A stretch of 64,000 nucleotides of DNA from positions 25,109 to 89,108 of the forward strand of contig JAEEON010000043.1 in the NCBI GenBank assembly GCA_016284305.1. Direction: 5' to 3'. The notes beneath the pieces were generated by a model. It worked only from the letters and a program-made list of their open reading frames with translations. It searched no databases and had not been told where the DNA came from. Below, one piece after another: positions 6,334 through 14,606 of this stretch (position 1 is its first letter; every line of letters begins with the position of its first letter). Made by a program: the position numbers and the translations under genes. The stretch is from Bacteroidales bacterium. Its GTDB lineage: Bacteria > Bacteroidota > Bacteroidia > Bacteroidales > F082.

Positions 6334-8223
6334 ATGAAATATACGAATAAAGGGAATAAAGCAACCAAATTAGGTTTTGGTGAAGGCGTGCTGGATGCAG
6401 CACGTGACGACGACCGTGTGGTCGGATTGGGAGCGGACATCACTGCATCCGTCGGTATGAATTTCTTTAAGGAGGCCTATCCTGAGCGTTTTTTCTCGAT
6501 GGGCATCGCTGAGCAAGACGCGATGGCGGTGGCCTCAGGAATGGCTCTTGGCGGCAAGATACCGGTGTTTAGCACCTATGGCGTCTTTGCTGCACATCGT
6601 GCCAACGACCAGATACGCATCTCCGCCTGCTACAATAACGTCCATGTGGTCATCGGAGGTGCCCATGCAGGAGTCTCCGTCGGGCCCGATGGCGCTACAC
6701 ATCAGGCGTTGGAAGATATCGCCGCGATGCGCGTGCTGCCTAACATGACGGTCATCTCTCCTTGCGACGCCACGCAGGCTAGAATCGCAACCCGTAAGGC
6801 TATCCTCGAACTTGACGGACCAGTTTATGTCCGTTTCGGAAGGGAACCTGTGCCCGACTTTACCGCTGATGATCAAGAGTTTGTGATTGGCAAAGCCCAG
6901 CTGATGAATGAGGGCAGCGACATCACTATCGTTGCTACCGGTAACGAAGTGTGGGAATCGCTTAAGGCTGCCGATGACTTGCAGAAATTGGGCATCTCGG
7001 CTAGAGTCATCAATATGCACACGATTAAGCCTTTGGATGGCGATATCCTGCTCAATGCCGCTGACGAGACCAGGGTTATCTTCACTGTTGAAGAACATCA
7101 AACAGCAGGAGGACTGGGTGGAGCCGTTACGGAGTTTCTGTCACAACACCATCCCATCCGGGTCTGCCGTATCGGTGTTGACGACAGCTTCGGTGAGTCG
7201 GGATTGGCCCCTGAATTGATGCATAAGTATGGCCTAGATGCAGAAGGCATCGTCAAACGTGTCCTCGCTGAGATCGCCTTCGAAGATCTCAGCGTGTTCA
7301 TTCCCAAGATGGGAAAACCGTTCTCTACTTATCCTAAGGGGCTATATACCAGTAAGATGCTTTATGAAGGCTACGATCCAAACCAGGAGGAGACCTTCAA
7401 TACCTGTTTCGATACTCGAGTCTATAATCACTATATCAGTATGGGTAAACGCGGTCAAGACGTCCGTGAGACTTTGGCGCGCTCCCTGCATGACCATTTC
7501 ATCACCCATGCCTTGTATCAGCTTCTCGACCAGTATGATGAGAAGAAAGTCATCGGTGTCATGGGTGGACATGCTCGTCGGCGTGATGACCCCCAGTATC
7601 GTCAGATTGTCTTTCTTAGCAAGCGACTCACCGAGATGGGCCGCCTGATGGTCACCGGTGGAGGACCGGGAGCCATGGAAGCCACTCACTTGGGAGCGTA
7701 TATGGCAGGTCGCCCTGACAGTGACGTCGAAGAGGCTCTTGCCATGATGACCCCATCGCCGACCTTCCGTGACGAAGGTTGGTTGCGTAGCGCATTTAAG
7801 GTCATGGAACGTTTTCCGATGGTCACCGAATACCACAGCCTCGCCATACCTACATGGTATTATGGTCATGAGCCAACCACGCCCTTCGCTACTGACATCG
7901 CCAAATATTTCGATAATAGTGTTCGCGAAGATGGCATCGTCACCGTTGCCAAGGGCGGCATTATCTACACTCCCGGAAGTGCCGGAACCATGCAGGAAAT
8001 CTTCCAAGATGCCGGTCAAAACCATTACGAGAGCGTGGGCTATGCCAGCCCGATGATCTTCATGGGTAAGGACTATTACACCAACTATATGCCGGCGTAT
8101 TCCTTGCTCAAAGACCTCAGTGATCGCGGCATCTTCAAGAACATGATTCTGACCATCTCCGATGACAACGATGAAATCATCGCTGCGGTTGAAGATTTTT
8201 TCAACAATAACGTAATGTGCTGA
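6334..8223 (+). CDS. Transketolase C-terminal subunit fused to a LOG/PpnN-like nucleotide hydrolase
   Basis: A 629-aa two-domain protein. Residues 1 to about 310 are the transketolase C-terminal subunit: pyrimidine-binding domain with the catalytic Glu60 in MGIAEQ, then ASGMA, GVSVGPDGATHQ and the C-terminal domain (VEEHQTAGGLGG). Residues about 315-629 are a complete LOG-family (lysine-decarboxylase-like Rossmann) protein: FDTRVYNHY, GVMGGHARRRDDPQYR, GGGPGAMEA (from about residue 442) and PGSAGTMQE (from about 547), the variant of PGGxGTxxE that carries the catalytic Glu. LOG/PpnN enzymes split nucleoside 5'-monophosphates into base and ribose 5-phosphate, and ribose 5-phosphate is a transketolase substrate. 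The reading frame is continuous across the junction, with no stop. An ATG near 7309 could permit internal initiation. Confidence 0.85.
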   Translation: MKYTNKGNKATKLGFGEGVLDAARDDDRVVGLGADITASVGMNFFKEAYPERFFSMGIAEQDAMAVASGMALGGKIPVFSTYGVFAAHRANDQIRISACYNNVHVVIGGAHAGVSVGPDGATHQALEDIAAMRVLPNMTVISPCDATQARIATRKAILELDGPVYVRFGREPVPDFTADDQEFVIGKAQLMNEGSDITIVATGNEVWESLKAADDLQKLGISARVINMHTIKPLDGDILLNAADETRVIFTVEEHQTAGGLGGAVTEFLSQHHPIRVCRIGVDDSFGESGLAPELMHKYGLDAEGIVKRVLAEIAFEDLSVFIPKMGKPFSTYPKGLYTSKMLYEGYDPNQEETFNTCFDTRVYNHYISMGKRGQDVRETLARSLHDHFITHALYQLLDQYDEKKVIGVMGGHARRRDDPQYRQIVFLSKRLTEMGRLMVTGGGPGAMEATHLGAYMAGRPDSDVEEALAMMTPSPTFRDEGWLRSAFKVMERFPMVTEYHSLAIPTWYYGHEPTTPFATDIAKYFDNSVREDGIVTVAKGGIIYTPGSAGTMQEIFQDAGQNHYESVGYASPMIFMGKDYYTNYMPAYSLLKDLSDRGIFKNMILTISDDNDEIIAAVEDFFNNNVMC

Positions 8224-8256
8224 GTTCTATTTAATTGTGCTCATCCAAGCCATAGT

Positions 8257-8347
8257 AAGCGTGGGTATCGGATGCGTAAGATTTGTTCGAGGACGGCTCC
8301 CAGGGTCCAGGACAAACGGTAGCAATCAACGATACCCTGCTTTTTTT
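8257..8347 (+). terminator. Structured terminator after the transketolase operon
   Basis: An outer stem GGGTATCG (8263-8270) pairs with CGATACCC (8330-8337) and is followed by a T7 run at 8341. Inside lie two nested stems (TTTGTTC with GGACAAA; GGAC with GTCC). This is more elaborate than a simple terminator. It also sits at the end of the convergent gene, so it may serve both sides. Confidence 0.55.
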
Positions 8348-10070
8348 ATTCAGGACGGCGGAACTGGTCGCCGGTCTGCTCAATCACGGCCTTCTTCCAT
8401 GAATCAGGATAGCCAGGCTGTTTAGGTTTGGCAGGATATCCATGGCCATTGCGCTTGAACTCACCGTTTTCTTCTTGCTTGACGTTGCTGTCAAGGTACT
8501 TCACTAGAAGATAATGATCCAGCTCTTTCCATCGTTTGACGGTGTTGTGTCCAGCCTGGTTGGAGAAATCGGTGAGATAGGCGATGGCTTTGTCTGGGTC
8601 TTGCTCATAGAAGCTTAAGGCTTGGCTGTCGGCATAGTTCACTTGTTCTTGATAGCCGTTCTCCAGCTCGTTTTGCACGGTCTGGATGTCGCCAATGACG
8701 CGGTTGTAGAACAAGTACTTGAAATGTGCCAGTCGGTTGAAGACCCAGAAAGCGGCATTGTCGCTGTAGGTAAGCATGTCACCGTTGCCAACACGATATT
8801 CAATCGGCACCTCGCTGATGGAGCAGTAAAATGGGGTGTAAACGGTGGAGTTGGTGTCGTCAACACCAAACCAGATGATGCCTCCGATGGCGTTGGGCAG
8901 CCAGCTGCGGCTTTGTGCGATGAAAGAGAAACCCGTCTGCACCACCTCGATGCTTCGCTCGTTGAGGTAGGGCTTGCCTTCATATTCCCAATACAAGGGG
9001 TTGAAACGGAAGGGCGAGCCGAAAGGACCTGCACCCACGTCTTGGGTCTTGTCCAACTCGGTGCCTTGGAAGTGATCGCGTTGGAAAGCCATCATATCGC
9101 TGAGGCTGATCTTACGGTTGGGCTTGATATACAGTGGCATGCGGTGTGCCAAGTCTTTGCCTGTGACATAGTCCCAATATTCGTCCATGCCGTCACAGAC
9201 CTTATTGAACATGGTCCACACGCGTAAGTCGCACACTCGGGCTGCGCTGAAGTCAACGGGGGCGTAGGCGGCTGAGAAGTCGAAATCCTTGTCCTTGCCA
9301 CTGAAGTAGCCTTTGCGACGGGCGAATTCGACGACATCGTGCTTGTAAATCACCTCAACTTGCTCGTTGTATAGCTTTTTCCAATCTTTGTCGGTGATGG
9401 AGGTCTTGCCGTCGCGAAGTGGGAAAGTGGTGATCCTGGCGGCATTGGCATGGCCACTCACGTAACCGTCGGGGATACGGATGGCCACCCACACGGCTCC
9501 ACGGTCGGCGTTGATGGTGTCACCCGTCTTGGTCGCCATCGGGGTGTAGCCCCTGGGCATGATCTCCATATACCAAACCTCGTTGGCATCGCTGATGCTG
9601 AACGATTCACCGTCGCTGCCATAGCCGTATTCCTCCACCAAGTCAGCCATGACTTTGATGGCTTCACGGGCGCTGCGGCTGCGTTCCAAGGCGATGAACA
9701 TCAGGCTGCCGTAATCGACGATGCCCGTCGGGTCCATCAACTCCTCGCGGCCACCGAAAGTGGTCTCACCTAGCGCCACCTGGTTCTCGTTGATGTAGCC
9801 AACCACCTGGTAGGTATGGGCGGGTTGCGGCACGCTACCCCGTGGTGCGTTGGTGCCACGGTCGTAGCATACCCTCATGCTCCCCGCCGGCCAGTCGGCG
9901 GCAGGAGTGAAGTAGAGCTCGCCATAGCGGATGTGCGAATCGGCGCAGTAGCTGATGAAATTGGAACCATCAACAGTGGCACCCTTGGTTATCAGGAAGT
10001 TGGTGCAGGCTTGGGCCGTGTTGAAAGCGACAAGCAAGGCGATGATGCCTAAGGAACGGAAAAGTCTCAT
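8346..10070 (-). CDS. C69 family (PepD-like) peptidase, exported
   Basis: An Ntn-hydrolase peptidase of the dipeptidase A family (C69), 574 aa. A signal peptide (MRLFRSLGIIALLVAFNTAQA) is followed at once by Cys22 in ACTNFLITKGA. In C69 enzymes the mature N-terminal Cys is the nucleophile, so cleavage after AQA would create the active enzyme directly. Other family features are TNAPRG, GINE-like QVALGETTFGG and a YGSDGESFSISDANEVWYME segment. It should act outside the inner membrane on dipeptides or amides. Two in-frame ATGs lie upstream (10079 and 10094). The second lies next to the -7 box, so 10070 or 10079 is the likely start. Confidence 0.85.
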   Translation of the reverse strand: MRLFRSLGIIALLVAFNTAQACTNFLITKGATVDGSNFISYCADSHIRYGELYFTPAADWPAGSMRVCYDRGTNAPRGSVPQPAHTYQVVGYINENQVALGETTFGGREELMDPTGIVDYGSLMFIALERSRSAREAIKVMADLVEEYGYGSDGESFSISDANEVWYMEIMPRGYTPMATKTGDTINADRGAVWVAIRIPDGYVSGHANAARITTFPLRDGKTSITDKDWKKLYNEQVEVIYKHDVVEFARRKGYFSGKDKDFDFSAAYAPVDFSAARVCDLRVWTMFNKVCDGMDEYWDYVTGKDLAHRMPLYIKPNRKISLSDMMAFQRDHFQGTELDKTQDVGAGPFGSPFRFNPLYWEYEGKPYLNERSIEVVQTGFSFIAQSRSWLPNAIGGIIWFGVDDTNSTVYTPFYCSISEVPIEYRVGNGDMLTYSDNAAFWVFNRLAHFKYLFYNRVIGDIQTVQNELENGYQEQVNYADSQALSFYEQDPDKAIAYLTDFSNQAGHNTVKRWKELDHYLLVKYLDSNVKQEENGEFKRNGHGYPAKPKQPGYPDSWKKAVIEQTGDQFRRPE

Positions 10071-10091
10071 GAGAATCATTTTTATTTCAGG

Positions 10092-10099
10092 CAAAAATA
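10092..10099 (-). promoter_or_regulatory. -7 element TATTTTTG for the C69 peptidase
   Basis: Minus-strand TATTTTTGC, 22 bases before the ATG at 10070; divergent from the rarA promoter. Confidence 0.6.
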
Positions 10100-10111
10100 G
10101 GAAAAGATTCG

Positions 10112-10119
10112 TAACTTTG
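10112..10119 (+). promoter_or_regulatory. -7 element TAACTTTG for rarA
   Basis: TAACTTTGC lies 25 bases upstream of the rarA ATG at 10145. Confidence 0.6.
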
Positions 10120-10144
10120 CATCTTTGAGCTTAACTATTGTGGA

Positions 10145-11428
10145 ATGAAATCGACCATACCCTTAGCGGAACGCCTGCGACCGACCACCCTTGACGACTA
10201 TATCGGGCAGAGACACATCATCGGCGACAATGCCGTGTTACGCCGCGCCATCGAGAGCGGTAGGGTGCCTTCCATGATCTTCTGGGGACCTCCCGGAGTG
10301 GGCAAGACCACCTTGGCATACATCATCTCCAAACAGGTGAAACGCCAGTTCTTCCAGCTGAGCGCCGTCAGCAGTGGCGTCAAGGAAGTGCGCGATGTCA
10401 TCGACCGAGCACGCATGTTGCCTGAGTCGCCTATCCTCTTCATCGACGAGATCCACCGTTTCAGTAAGTCGCAACAAGACTCGCTGCTCGGAGCCGTCGA
10501 GAAGGGCCTCGTCACCCTCATCGGTGCTACTACCGAGAATCCGAGCTTCGAGGTCATCTCACCCTTGCTGTCACGTTGTCAGGTTTATGTGCTCAAATCA
10601 CTTGAGATGGAAGACCTCAAAGTGATGCTCGACAAGGCAGTGAAGGCGCTGGAGTACGATTATGGCAAACCTATCGTGATTCAAGAGCCCGAAGCTTTGA
10701 TGCGCATCAGTGGTGGTGACGGTCGTAAACTGTTGAACGCTATAGAGTTAGTCGTCTCTTCCTTGGATGATCTGGATCCTGATGCGAAGGAACTGGTGGT
10801 GACCAACGATTTTACTACCGACTGTATTCAGAGTAACCTCGTGAAATACGACAAGCAGGGGGAGATGCACTATGATGTCATATCGGCATTCATCAAGTCG
10901 ATGCGAGGCAGCGACCCCAATGCGGCTTTGTATTATCTGGCCCGCATGATCGAGGCGGGGGAGGACCCGCTTTTCATTGCCCGAAGAATGTTGATCTTGG
11001 CATCGGAGGATATTGGCAATGCCAACCCTAATGCGCTGTTGTTGGCCAATGCCTGTTTCGATGCTGTCAACAAGATCGGTTGGCCGGAGAGTCGTATCAT
11101 CCTTTCGCAGACGGTGACTTATCTCGCTTCGTCGCCAAAGAGCAACGCCGCGGTTGCCGCCATCGACGCAGCCCAGGCCTTGGTGCGTCAGACGGGCGAC
11201 CTTCCTGTGCCTCTGCATCTGCGTAATGCCCCTACCAAGCTGATGAAAGATCTCGGCTATGCCAAGGGTTACAAATATGCTCACGCTTATTCGGGAAACT
11301 TTGTGGATCAAGAATTTCTGCCCGATGCGATTTCTGGCACGGTTTTGTATGATCCACAGGACAATCCGCGTGAACGGGAATTGAGGAAATACCTGCGTGA
11401 ACGTTGGAAAGAGAAATATAACTATTAA
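10145..11428 (+). CDS. rarA: Replication-associated recombination protein A (AAA+ ATPase)
   Basis: RarA/MgsA, a 427-aa AAA+ ATPase related to clamp-loader subunits that acts at stalled replication forks. Visible are the N-terminal LAERLRPTTLDDYIGQ motif, Walker A GPPGVGKTT (residues 48-56), Walker B FIDEIHRF, sensor-1 IGATTENPSFE and the SRC arginine-finger segment. The C-terminal half carries MRGSDPNAALYYLARMIEAGEDP and the SEDIGNANP motif typical of RarA's tetramerisation region. Length matches the family. It has its own promoter, and the EcsC gene follows 60 bases later. Confidence 0.95.
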   Translation: MKSTIPLAERLRPTTLDDYIGQRHIIGDNAVLRRAIESGRVPSMIFWGPPGVGKTTLAYIISKQVKRQFFQLSAVSSGVKEVRDVIDRARMLPESPILFIDEIHRFSKSQQDSLLGAVEKGLVTLIGATTENPSFEVISPLLSRCQVYVLKSLEMEDLKVMLDKAVKALEYDYGKPIVIQEPEALMRISGGDGRKLLNAIELVVSSLDDLDPDAKELVVTNDFTTDCIQSNLVKYDKQGEMHYDVISAFIKSMRGSDPNAALYYLARMIEAGEDPLFIARRMLILASEDIGNANPNALLLANACFDAVNKIGWPESRIILSQTVTYLASSPKSNAAVAAIDAAQALVRQTGDLPVPLHLRNAPTKLMKDLGYAKGYKYAHAYSGNFVDQEFLPDAISGTVLYDPQDNPRERELRKYLRERWKEKYNY

Positions 11429-11488
11429 CCTGGCGCCTCGAAGAGGCGTTCTCCAAAGAACCCCATGCGGAAGTGTGGGTAGATAACC

Positions 11489-12247
11489 ATGGAAGAAAAC
11501 GAAAAAAGAGTCCCGTCGAAGTCCACTAGCATGTGGGGAACGGTGTTGTCGAAAAGTCTGCAGCTTCCTTTCGTGAAGGTCGATCGTGAGGCCTTCCTGA
11601 GTAAGGAGCTCTCCAAGTTTTGTACCCCGATGGAGGTCATGACGGCCTTGGAGGAAGGTCCGCTCATGGTGCTGACGAAGTCGGAGATCGACAAGCTCGC
11701 CAATCAGTGCATCAAGTATCATCTGACCATGGTCAGCGGTACCTCGGCGCTCATGGGACTCCCAGGTGGCTGGTGGATGGCCGGTACCATCCCGACCGAC
11801 ATCACGCAGTTCTATGGACACATCCTCTCGTTGATGCAAAAGCTCATTTATCTTTACGGTTGGCCAGCCTTGACGGATGTCCACAACCAACTCGACGACG
11901 AGTCGCTTAATATCATGACCCTCTTTGTGGGTGTCATGATGGGCAACAAAATGGCCATCGAGGCTTTGGCAAAGTTGGCCACCCAGATGTCGAAGAACGC
12001 TGGCGTGAAGATCTCGGAGACGGTGCTCGCCCATTATGTGGTGAAGATCGCCCAGTGGATTGGCATCAACATGACCAAGGAAGGTTTCGCCAAAGGGGTA
12101 GGGAAGGTGATTCCCTTGGTGGGAGCTCCTATCTCAGCATCCATCACCTATTATACATTCCGACCCATGGCTAGACGGCTGAAGAAGCATCTGGATGAGT
12201 TATATGACATGGGGATGGAACATGGGAAGGTGAGAGGTGAAAGGTGA
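11489..12247 (+). CDS. EcsC family protein
   Basis: A cytoplasmic or membrane-associated protein of 252 aa resembling the EcsC family. The central signature is GLPGGWWMAGTIPTDITQFY, then a helix with YLYGWP, and later GKVIPLVGAPISASITYYT, as in EcsC proteins, which have glycine-rich amphipathic helices. The biochemical role of the family is unknown. The C-terminus, HGKVRGER, is encoded by the interspersed GGTGAAA-type repeat that begins at 12229, so the last residues are probably repeat-derived and not ancestral. It may be read through from rarA. Confidence 0.75.
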   Translation: MEENEKRVPSKSTSMWGTVLSKSLQLPFVKVDREAFLSKELSKFCTPMEVMTALEEGPLMVLTKSEIDKLANQCIKYHLTMVSGTSALMGLPGGWWMAGTIPTDITQFYGHILSLMQKLIYLYGWPALTDVHNQLDDESLNIMTLFVGVMMGNKMAIEALAKLATQMSKNAGVKISETVLAHYVVKIAQWIGINMTKEGFAKGVGKVIPLVGAPISASITYYTFRPMARRLKKHLDELYDMGMEHGKVRGER

Positions 12248-12303
12248 GAATTGAAAGGTGATCTTTGGGTAGGAGAACCCCGTAGGGGTTCAAGCTCGGT
12301 AGC
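12229..12303 (+). repeat. Interspersed GGTGAAA / GTAGGAGAACCCC repeat
   Basis: Plus-strand copy of the element at 4022-4092: GGTGAGAGGTGAAAGGTGAG, then GGTGATCTTTGGGTAGGAGA, ACCCC, AGGGG and CAAGCTCGGTAG. It spans the stop codon of the EcsC gene. The rest of 12304-12400 holds nothing recognisable. Confidence 0.7.
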
Positions 12304-12406
12304 CCCAGGTAGAGTGTCAGCGCCAGCTGGGGAATTGAAGATGGATTTGTAGATGGGTGATTTTCAAAATATTGAAGAAATAATCAAAAAAAATCGAAAA
12401 AAACGC

Positions 12407-12436
12407 TTGCAGGTTATCAAAAAAGCTGTAATTTTG
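12407..12436 (+). promoter_or_regulatory. Promoter of the tRNA pair (TTG-N19-TAATTTTG)
   Basis: The -33 TTG is at 12407-12409 and the -7 TAATTTTG at 12429-12436, 19 bases apart. This is the canonical Bacteroidota sigma-factor spacing. The tRNA-Arg begins 17 bases later. Confidence 0.75.
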
Positions 12437-12453
12437 CAGCGTCGTTTGACAAA

Positions 12454-12527
12454 GGACTAGTAGCTCAATTGGATAGAGTCCCTGACTACGGATCAGGCGG
12501 TTGTGGGTTCGACTCCCGCCTAGTTCA
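12454..12527 (+). tRNA. tRNA-Arg (anticodon ACG)
   Basis: A full cloverleaf of 74 nt can be drawn: acceptor GGACTAG with CTAGTTC (one G-U), D arm with AGCTCAATTGGATAGAGT, anticodon stem CCTGA/TCAGG enclosing CTACGGA (anticodon ACG), and T arm GTGGGTTCGACTCCCGC. CCA is not encoded. Confidence 0.92.
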
Positions 12528-12528
12528 C

Positions 12529-12556
12529 AAAGGTTCCGCAAAAAGAACCTTTTTTT
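12529..12556 (+). terminator. Hairpin between the two tRNAs
   Basis: AAGGTTC pairs with GAACCTT and is followed by T7, directly abutting the tRNA-Glu 5' end. No promoter is seen between the tRNAs. It may act as a partial terminator or as a processing site. Confidence 0.55.
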
Positions 12557-12629
12557 GGCCCATTCGACTAGGGGTCTAGGTCATCAGACCCTCATTCTGA
12601 AAACAGCGGTTCGAATCCGCTATGGGCTA
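12557..12629 (+). tRNA. tRNA-Glu (anticodon CTC), integration target
   Basis: Cloverleaf of 73 nt: acceptor GGCCCAT with ATGGGCT, D stem GACT/GGTC, anticodon stem TCAGA/TCTGA enclosing CCCTCAT, and T arm with GGTTCGAATCC. The anticodon is CTC. Position 33 reads C, where U33 is almost universal, so the gene may be impaired or of minor use. Its 3' end forms the left attachment site of the island. Confidence 0.85.
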
Positions 12630-12672
12630 CAAAATCAACCCCTAGCTTGTTGAAAATCAGGTTAGGGGTTTT
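12613..12672 (+). repeat. attL: tRNA-Glu 3' end plus terminator (60-bp direct repeat)
   Basis: Sixty bases from the T arm through the tRNA terminator match 19042-19101 with two mismatches. The repeat begins in the tRNA, as is usual for tyrosine-recombinase attachment sites. Confidence 0.88.
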
Positions 12673-12680
12673 ATTATTTT
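12637..12680 (+). terminator. tRNA-Glu terminator
   Basis: AACCCCTA (12637-12644) pairs with TAGGGGTT (12663-12670), followed by a T-rich tract. Confidence 0.75.
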
Positions 12681-12702
12681 TAATTATTAGAAAAAGCAGT
12701 TC

Positions 12703-13776
12703 TTATGGCATTTGCGCCACTGAAAAAGTCTTCGACCAATAGAAGAACGCCTCTGGATTCATTTTCTTAAGCTTGTTCAATTTGTTGGGCCAGTCTCCGA
12801 TATTTGACATGTCGATCATACTAACAGGATCTCCTGTATATTTCTCCACATTAACAACCCCATGTTGCATCAAAGTTGCCAAATAAGCGGCCTTAGCAGC
12901 ATCCACGATAGCATTCTCAATATAATAGGACGCGTTGTAAATAAATGGTTTGAACCTATTAATGCCGTCCTGAAGCATGGCGAACTTGTCCTGGTCAAAA
13001 AAGCCTCTTGTGCTGATGTTCAAAGCCGTATTCCTGATGTCATCATAGATGACGGAGATGTCTATCGGCAATCCTCTATATCCCAACTCTATTTCTCCAA
13101 TGTTTTTGAACGATTGGGTCGTCACGGTAAGGTCATCTACTTTATCAAACAACCTGCCTATGTCGTATAGTTGCTTGATGATTTCCAAAGAACTCGATTT
13201 CCCGTTCTTGACATAAGGAACACCCGTTGTTTCCGGCGCAAATGCCGTCAATTTGTCGCCCAATATGTCCCCCTCTGAAGGCACCCGTACTAGTTCCTTT
13301 CCTCCCTCTGTTTCGATGAAAGGGCTCTCTATTTCTATTTCCTTTACTTGAACGTAATGGCAGTCTTCATAAAGGACATCCAGCAAGATGAATGATTCCT
13401 CGTCCTTAGCTCCTTTGTACGCTACTTGATAGAAAAACTTGGAGTGACTCTTGGGCACGTTCTTTCCCGCTTGCTGCCGTTCAACCATCTCATAACGGAT
13501 AAAACCACTTTGGCTTAAATCATTCAAGTAGTCTTCTATATGAGTGCCCGGCGGACACATAATGTCGATGTCAATGGAAAGACGGTTGGTGGCTTCACCA
13601 AGAATCAGCATAAGGCTCGTTCCGCCTTTGAAATAGAAAGGACAACCCGATCGAGCCAGTATATCAAGAAGCGAAAGGGCGTGGATGACCTTTTCAATAA
13701 GGTTCTTGTCATGGCACCCAAGTTCTTGCGACTTTTTCTCAATCCATTCTTGCGTATAACATTTTGTAGAAATCAT
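12703..13776 (-). CDS. AbiEii/AbiGii-type nucleotidyltransferase toxin
   Basis: A 357-aa toxin of the AbiEii family (type IV toxin-antitoxin or abortive-infection systems). The nucleotidyltransferase signature is clear: FKGGTSLML (Gly51-Gly52) and RLSIDIDI with Asp69 and Asp71 as the metal-binding pair. A later KLTA-containing segment GDILGDKLTAFAPETTG is also typical. AbiEii-type enzymes transfer nucleotides to a target such as tRNA, blocking growth when unopposed (family knowledge). Its ATG overlaps the AbiEi stop by four bases (ATGA), so antitoxin and toxin are translationally coupled, antitoxin first. Confidence 0.88.
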   Translation of the reverse strand: MISTKCYTQEWIEKKSQELGCHDKNLIEKVIHALSLLDILARSGCPFYFKGGTSLMLILGEATNRLSIDIDIMCPPGTHIEDYLNDLSQSGFIRYEMVERQQAGKNVPKSHSKFFYQVAYKGAKDEESFILLDVLYEDCHYVQVKEIEIESPFIETEGGKELVRVPSEGDILGDKLTAFAPETTGVPYVKNGKSSSLEIIKQLYDIGRLFDKVDDLTVTTQSFKNIGEIELGYRGLPIDISVIYDDIRNTALNISTRGFFDQDKFAMLQDGINRFKPFIYNASYYIENAIVDAAKAAYLATLMQHGVVNVEKYTGDPVSMIDMSNIGDWPNKLNKLKKMNPEAFFYWSKTFSVAQMP

Positions 13777-14465
13777 TGTAAATTAAAGTTTTGAGGATCA
13801 ACATTCCTTCTCTTTGCATATCTTTTCATACGGCTTTCGTTGATGTCATACAATGACCTAGCGTTTTCCAGGATGTACGTTTCCTCAACGCCTTGGACAA
13901 AGTAATAATCTTCGTCTTTGTGCATATCAACCAATAGTTTCTCCAATGTTGGCACCATAACATCCTCTTTCTGTGTTAAAGGTGATTCGGTGACTAATGG
14001 TTTGACAATCACCACGGGTTTATCCAAATCGATATAGTCCTTTGTCATCTCCACAGTTGGATTCATATATGACTCGTATCCTTGATCCTTACAAAGGTGA
14101 AACACGGTTTCAACTGCTTCCCTTTCCACTTCCACATAACTTGCTCTGTCATAAAACACATGATGTTGAAGTGGAGCCAATGTCTCTCCATTGTAAACAC
14201 AATAAGAAACCAATGGCATTGTTTTTTGGAGCAAATTGGCAATAGCCTTTTCTTGTTCTGTAAGGACGACTTCAAAAGGCGAAGAAAAAGACTTTTTGGA
14301 ATAAACGCCTTTCGCCTTTCTTTCCAATTCTCCTTGTTTAACCAGACGTGAAAGGATGCACAATACGGTTATGCGTTTTGTTCCATCTTGTGCTTTCATG
14401 ATTTCATCAACGCCAAAGTTATCATGCCATTCCGCATACTCCTTTATTAGTTTTGCTACAGACAT
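13773..14465 (-). CDS. AbiEi-like antitoxin (winged-helix, DUF6577-like)
   Basis: A 230-aa protein upstream of AbiEii. The N-terminal 60 residues (MSVAKLIKEYAEWHDNF to KAKGVYSKK) form a winged-helix-like domain with the G-x-Y-turn seen in AbiEi-type regulators; the rest is an alpha/beta domain that would neutralise the toxin or bind DNA. The ATG at 14465 is preferred over 14534 because a TATCTTTG promoter box lies between them at 14491-14498. Family knowledge suggests that it represses its own operon, but no clear operator was identified. Confidence 0.75.
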   Translation of the reverse strand: MSVAKLIKEYAEWHDNFGVDEIMKAQDGTKRITVLCILSRLVKQGELERKAKGVYSKKSFSSPFEVVLTEQEKAIANLLQKTMPLVSYCVYNGETLAPLQHHVFYDRASYVEVEREAVETVFHLCKDQGYESYMNPTVEMTKDYIDLDKPVVIVKPLVTESPLTQKEDVMVPTLEKLLVDMHKDEDYYFVQGVEETYILENARSLYDINESRMKRYAKRRNVDPQNFNLQ

Positions 14466-14490
14466 CTTTACTCGTAGATTGATTGCGCTG

Positions 14491-14498
14491 CAAAGATA
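14491..14498 (-). promoter_or_regulatory. -7 element TATCTTTG for abiEi-abiEii
   Basis: Minus-strand TATCTTTGC 26 bases before the ATG at 14465. Confidence 0.65.
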
Positions 14499-14606
14499 AA
14501 TATAATTTCGGCAATAAACGCATTTTTTTGCCAAAATTATATAAAATTAGCTTCTTGGAAGAATTCTATTTACTGGTTGTTTAAAATGCTTTCGCAGCAG
14601 TAAGCC

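Noticed and set aside
8622..9227. Plus-strand open frame inside the C69 peptidase gene
   Set aside because: Antisense shadow of a complete conserved enzyme gene.
10748..12034. Long open frame on the minus strand opposite rarA and ecsC
   Set aside because: His/Arg-rich, antisense to two clear genes, no promoter; a shadow of codon bias.
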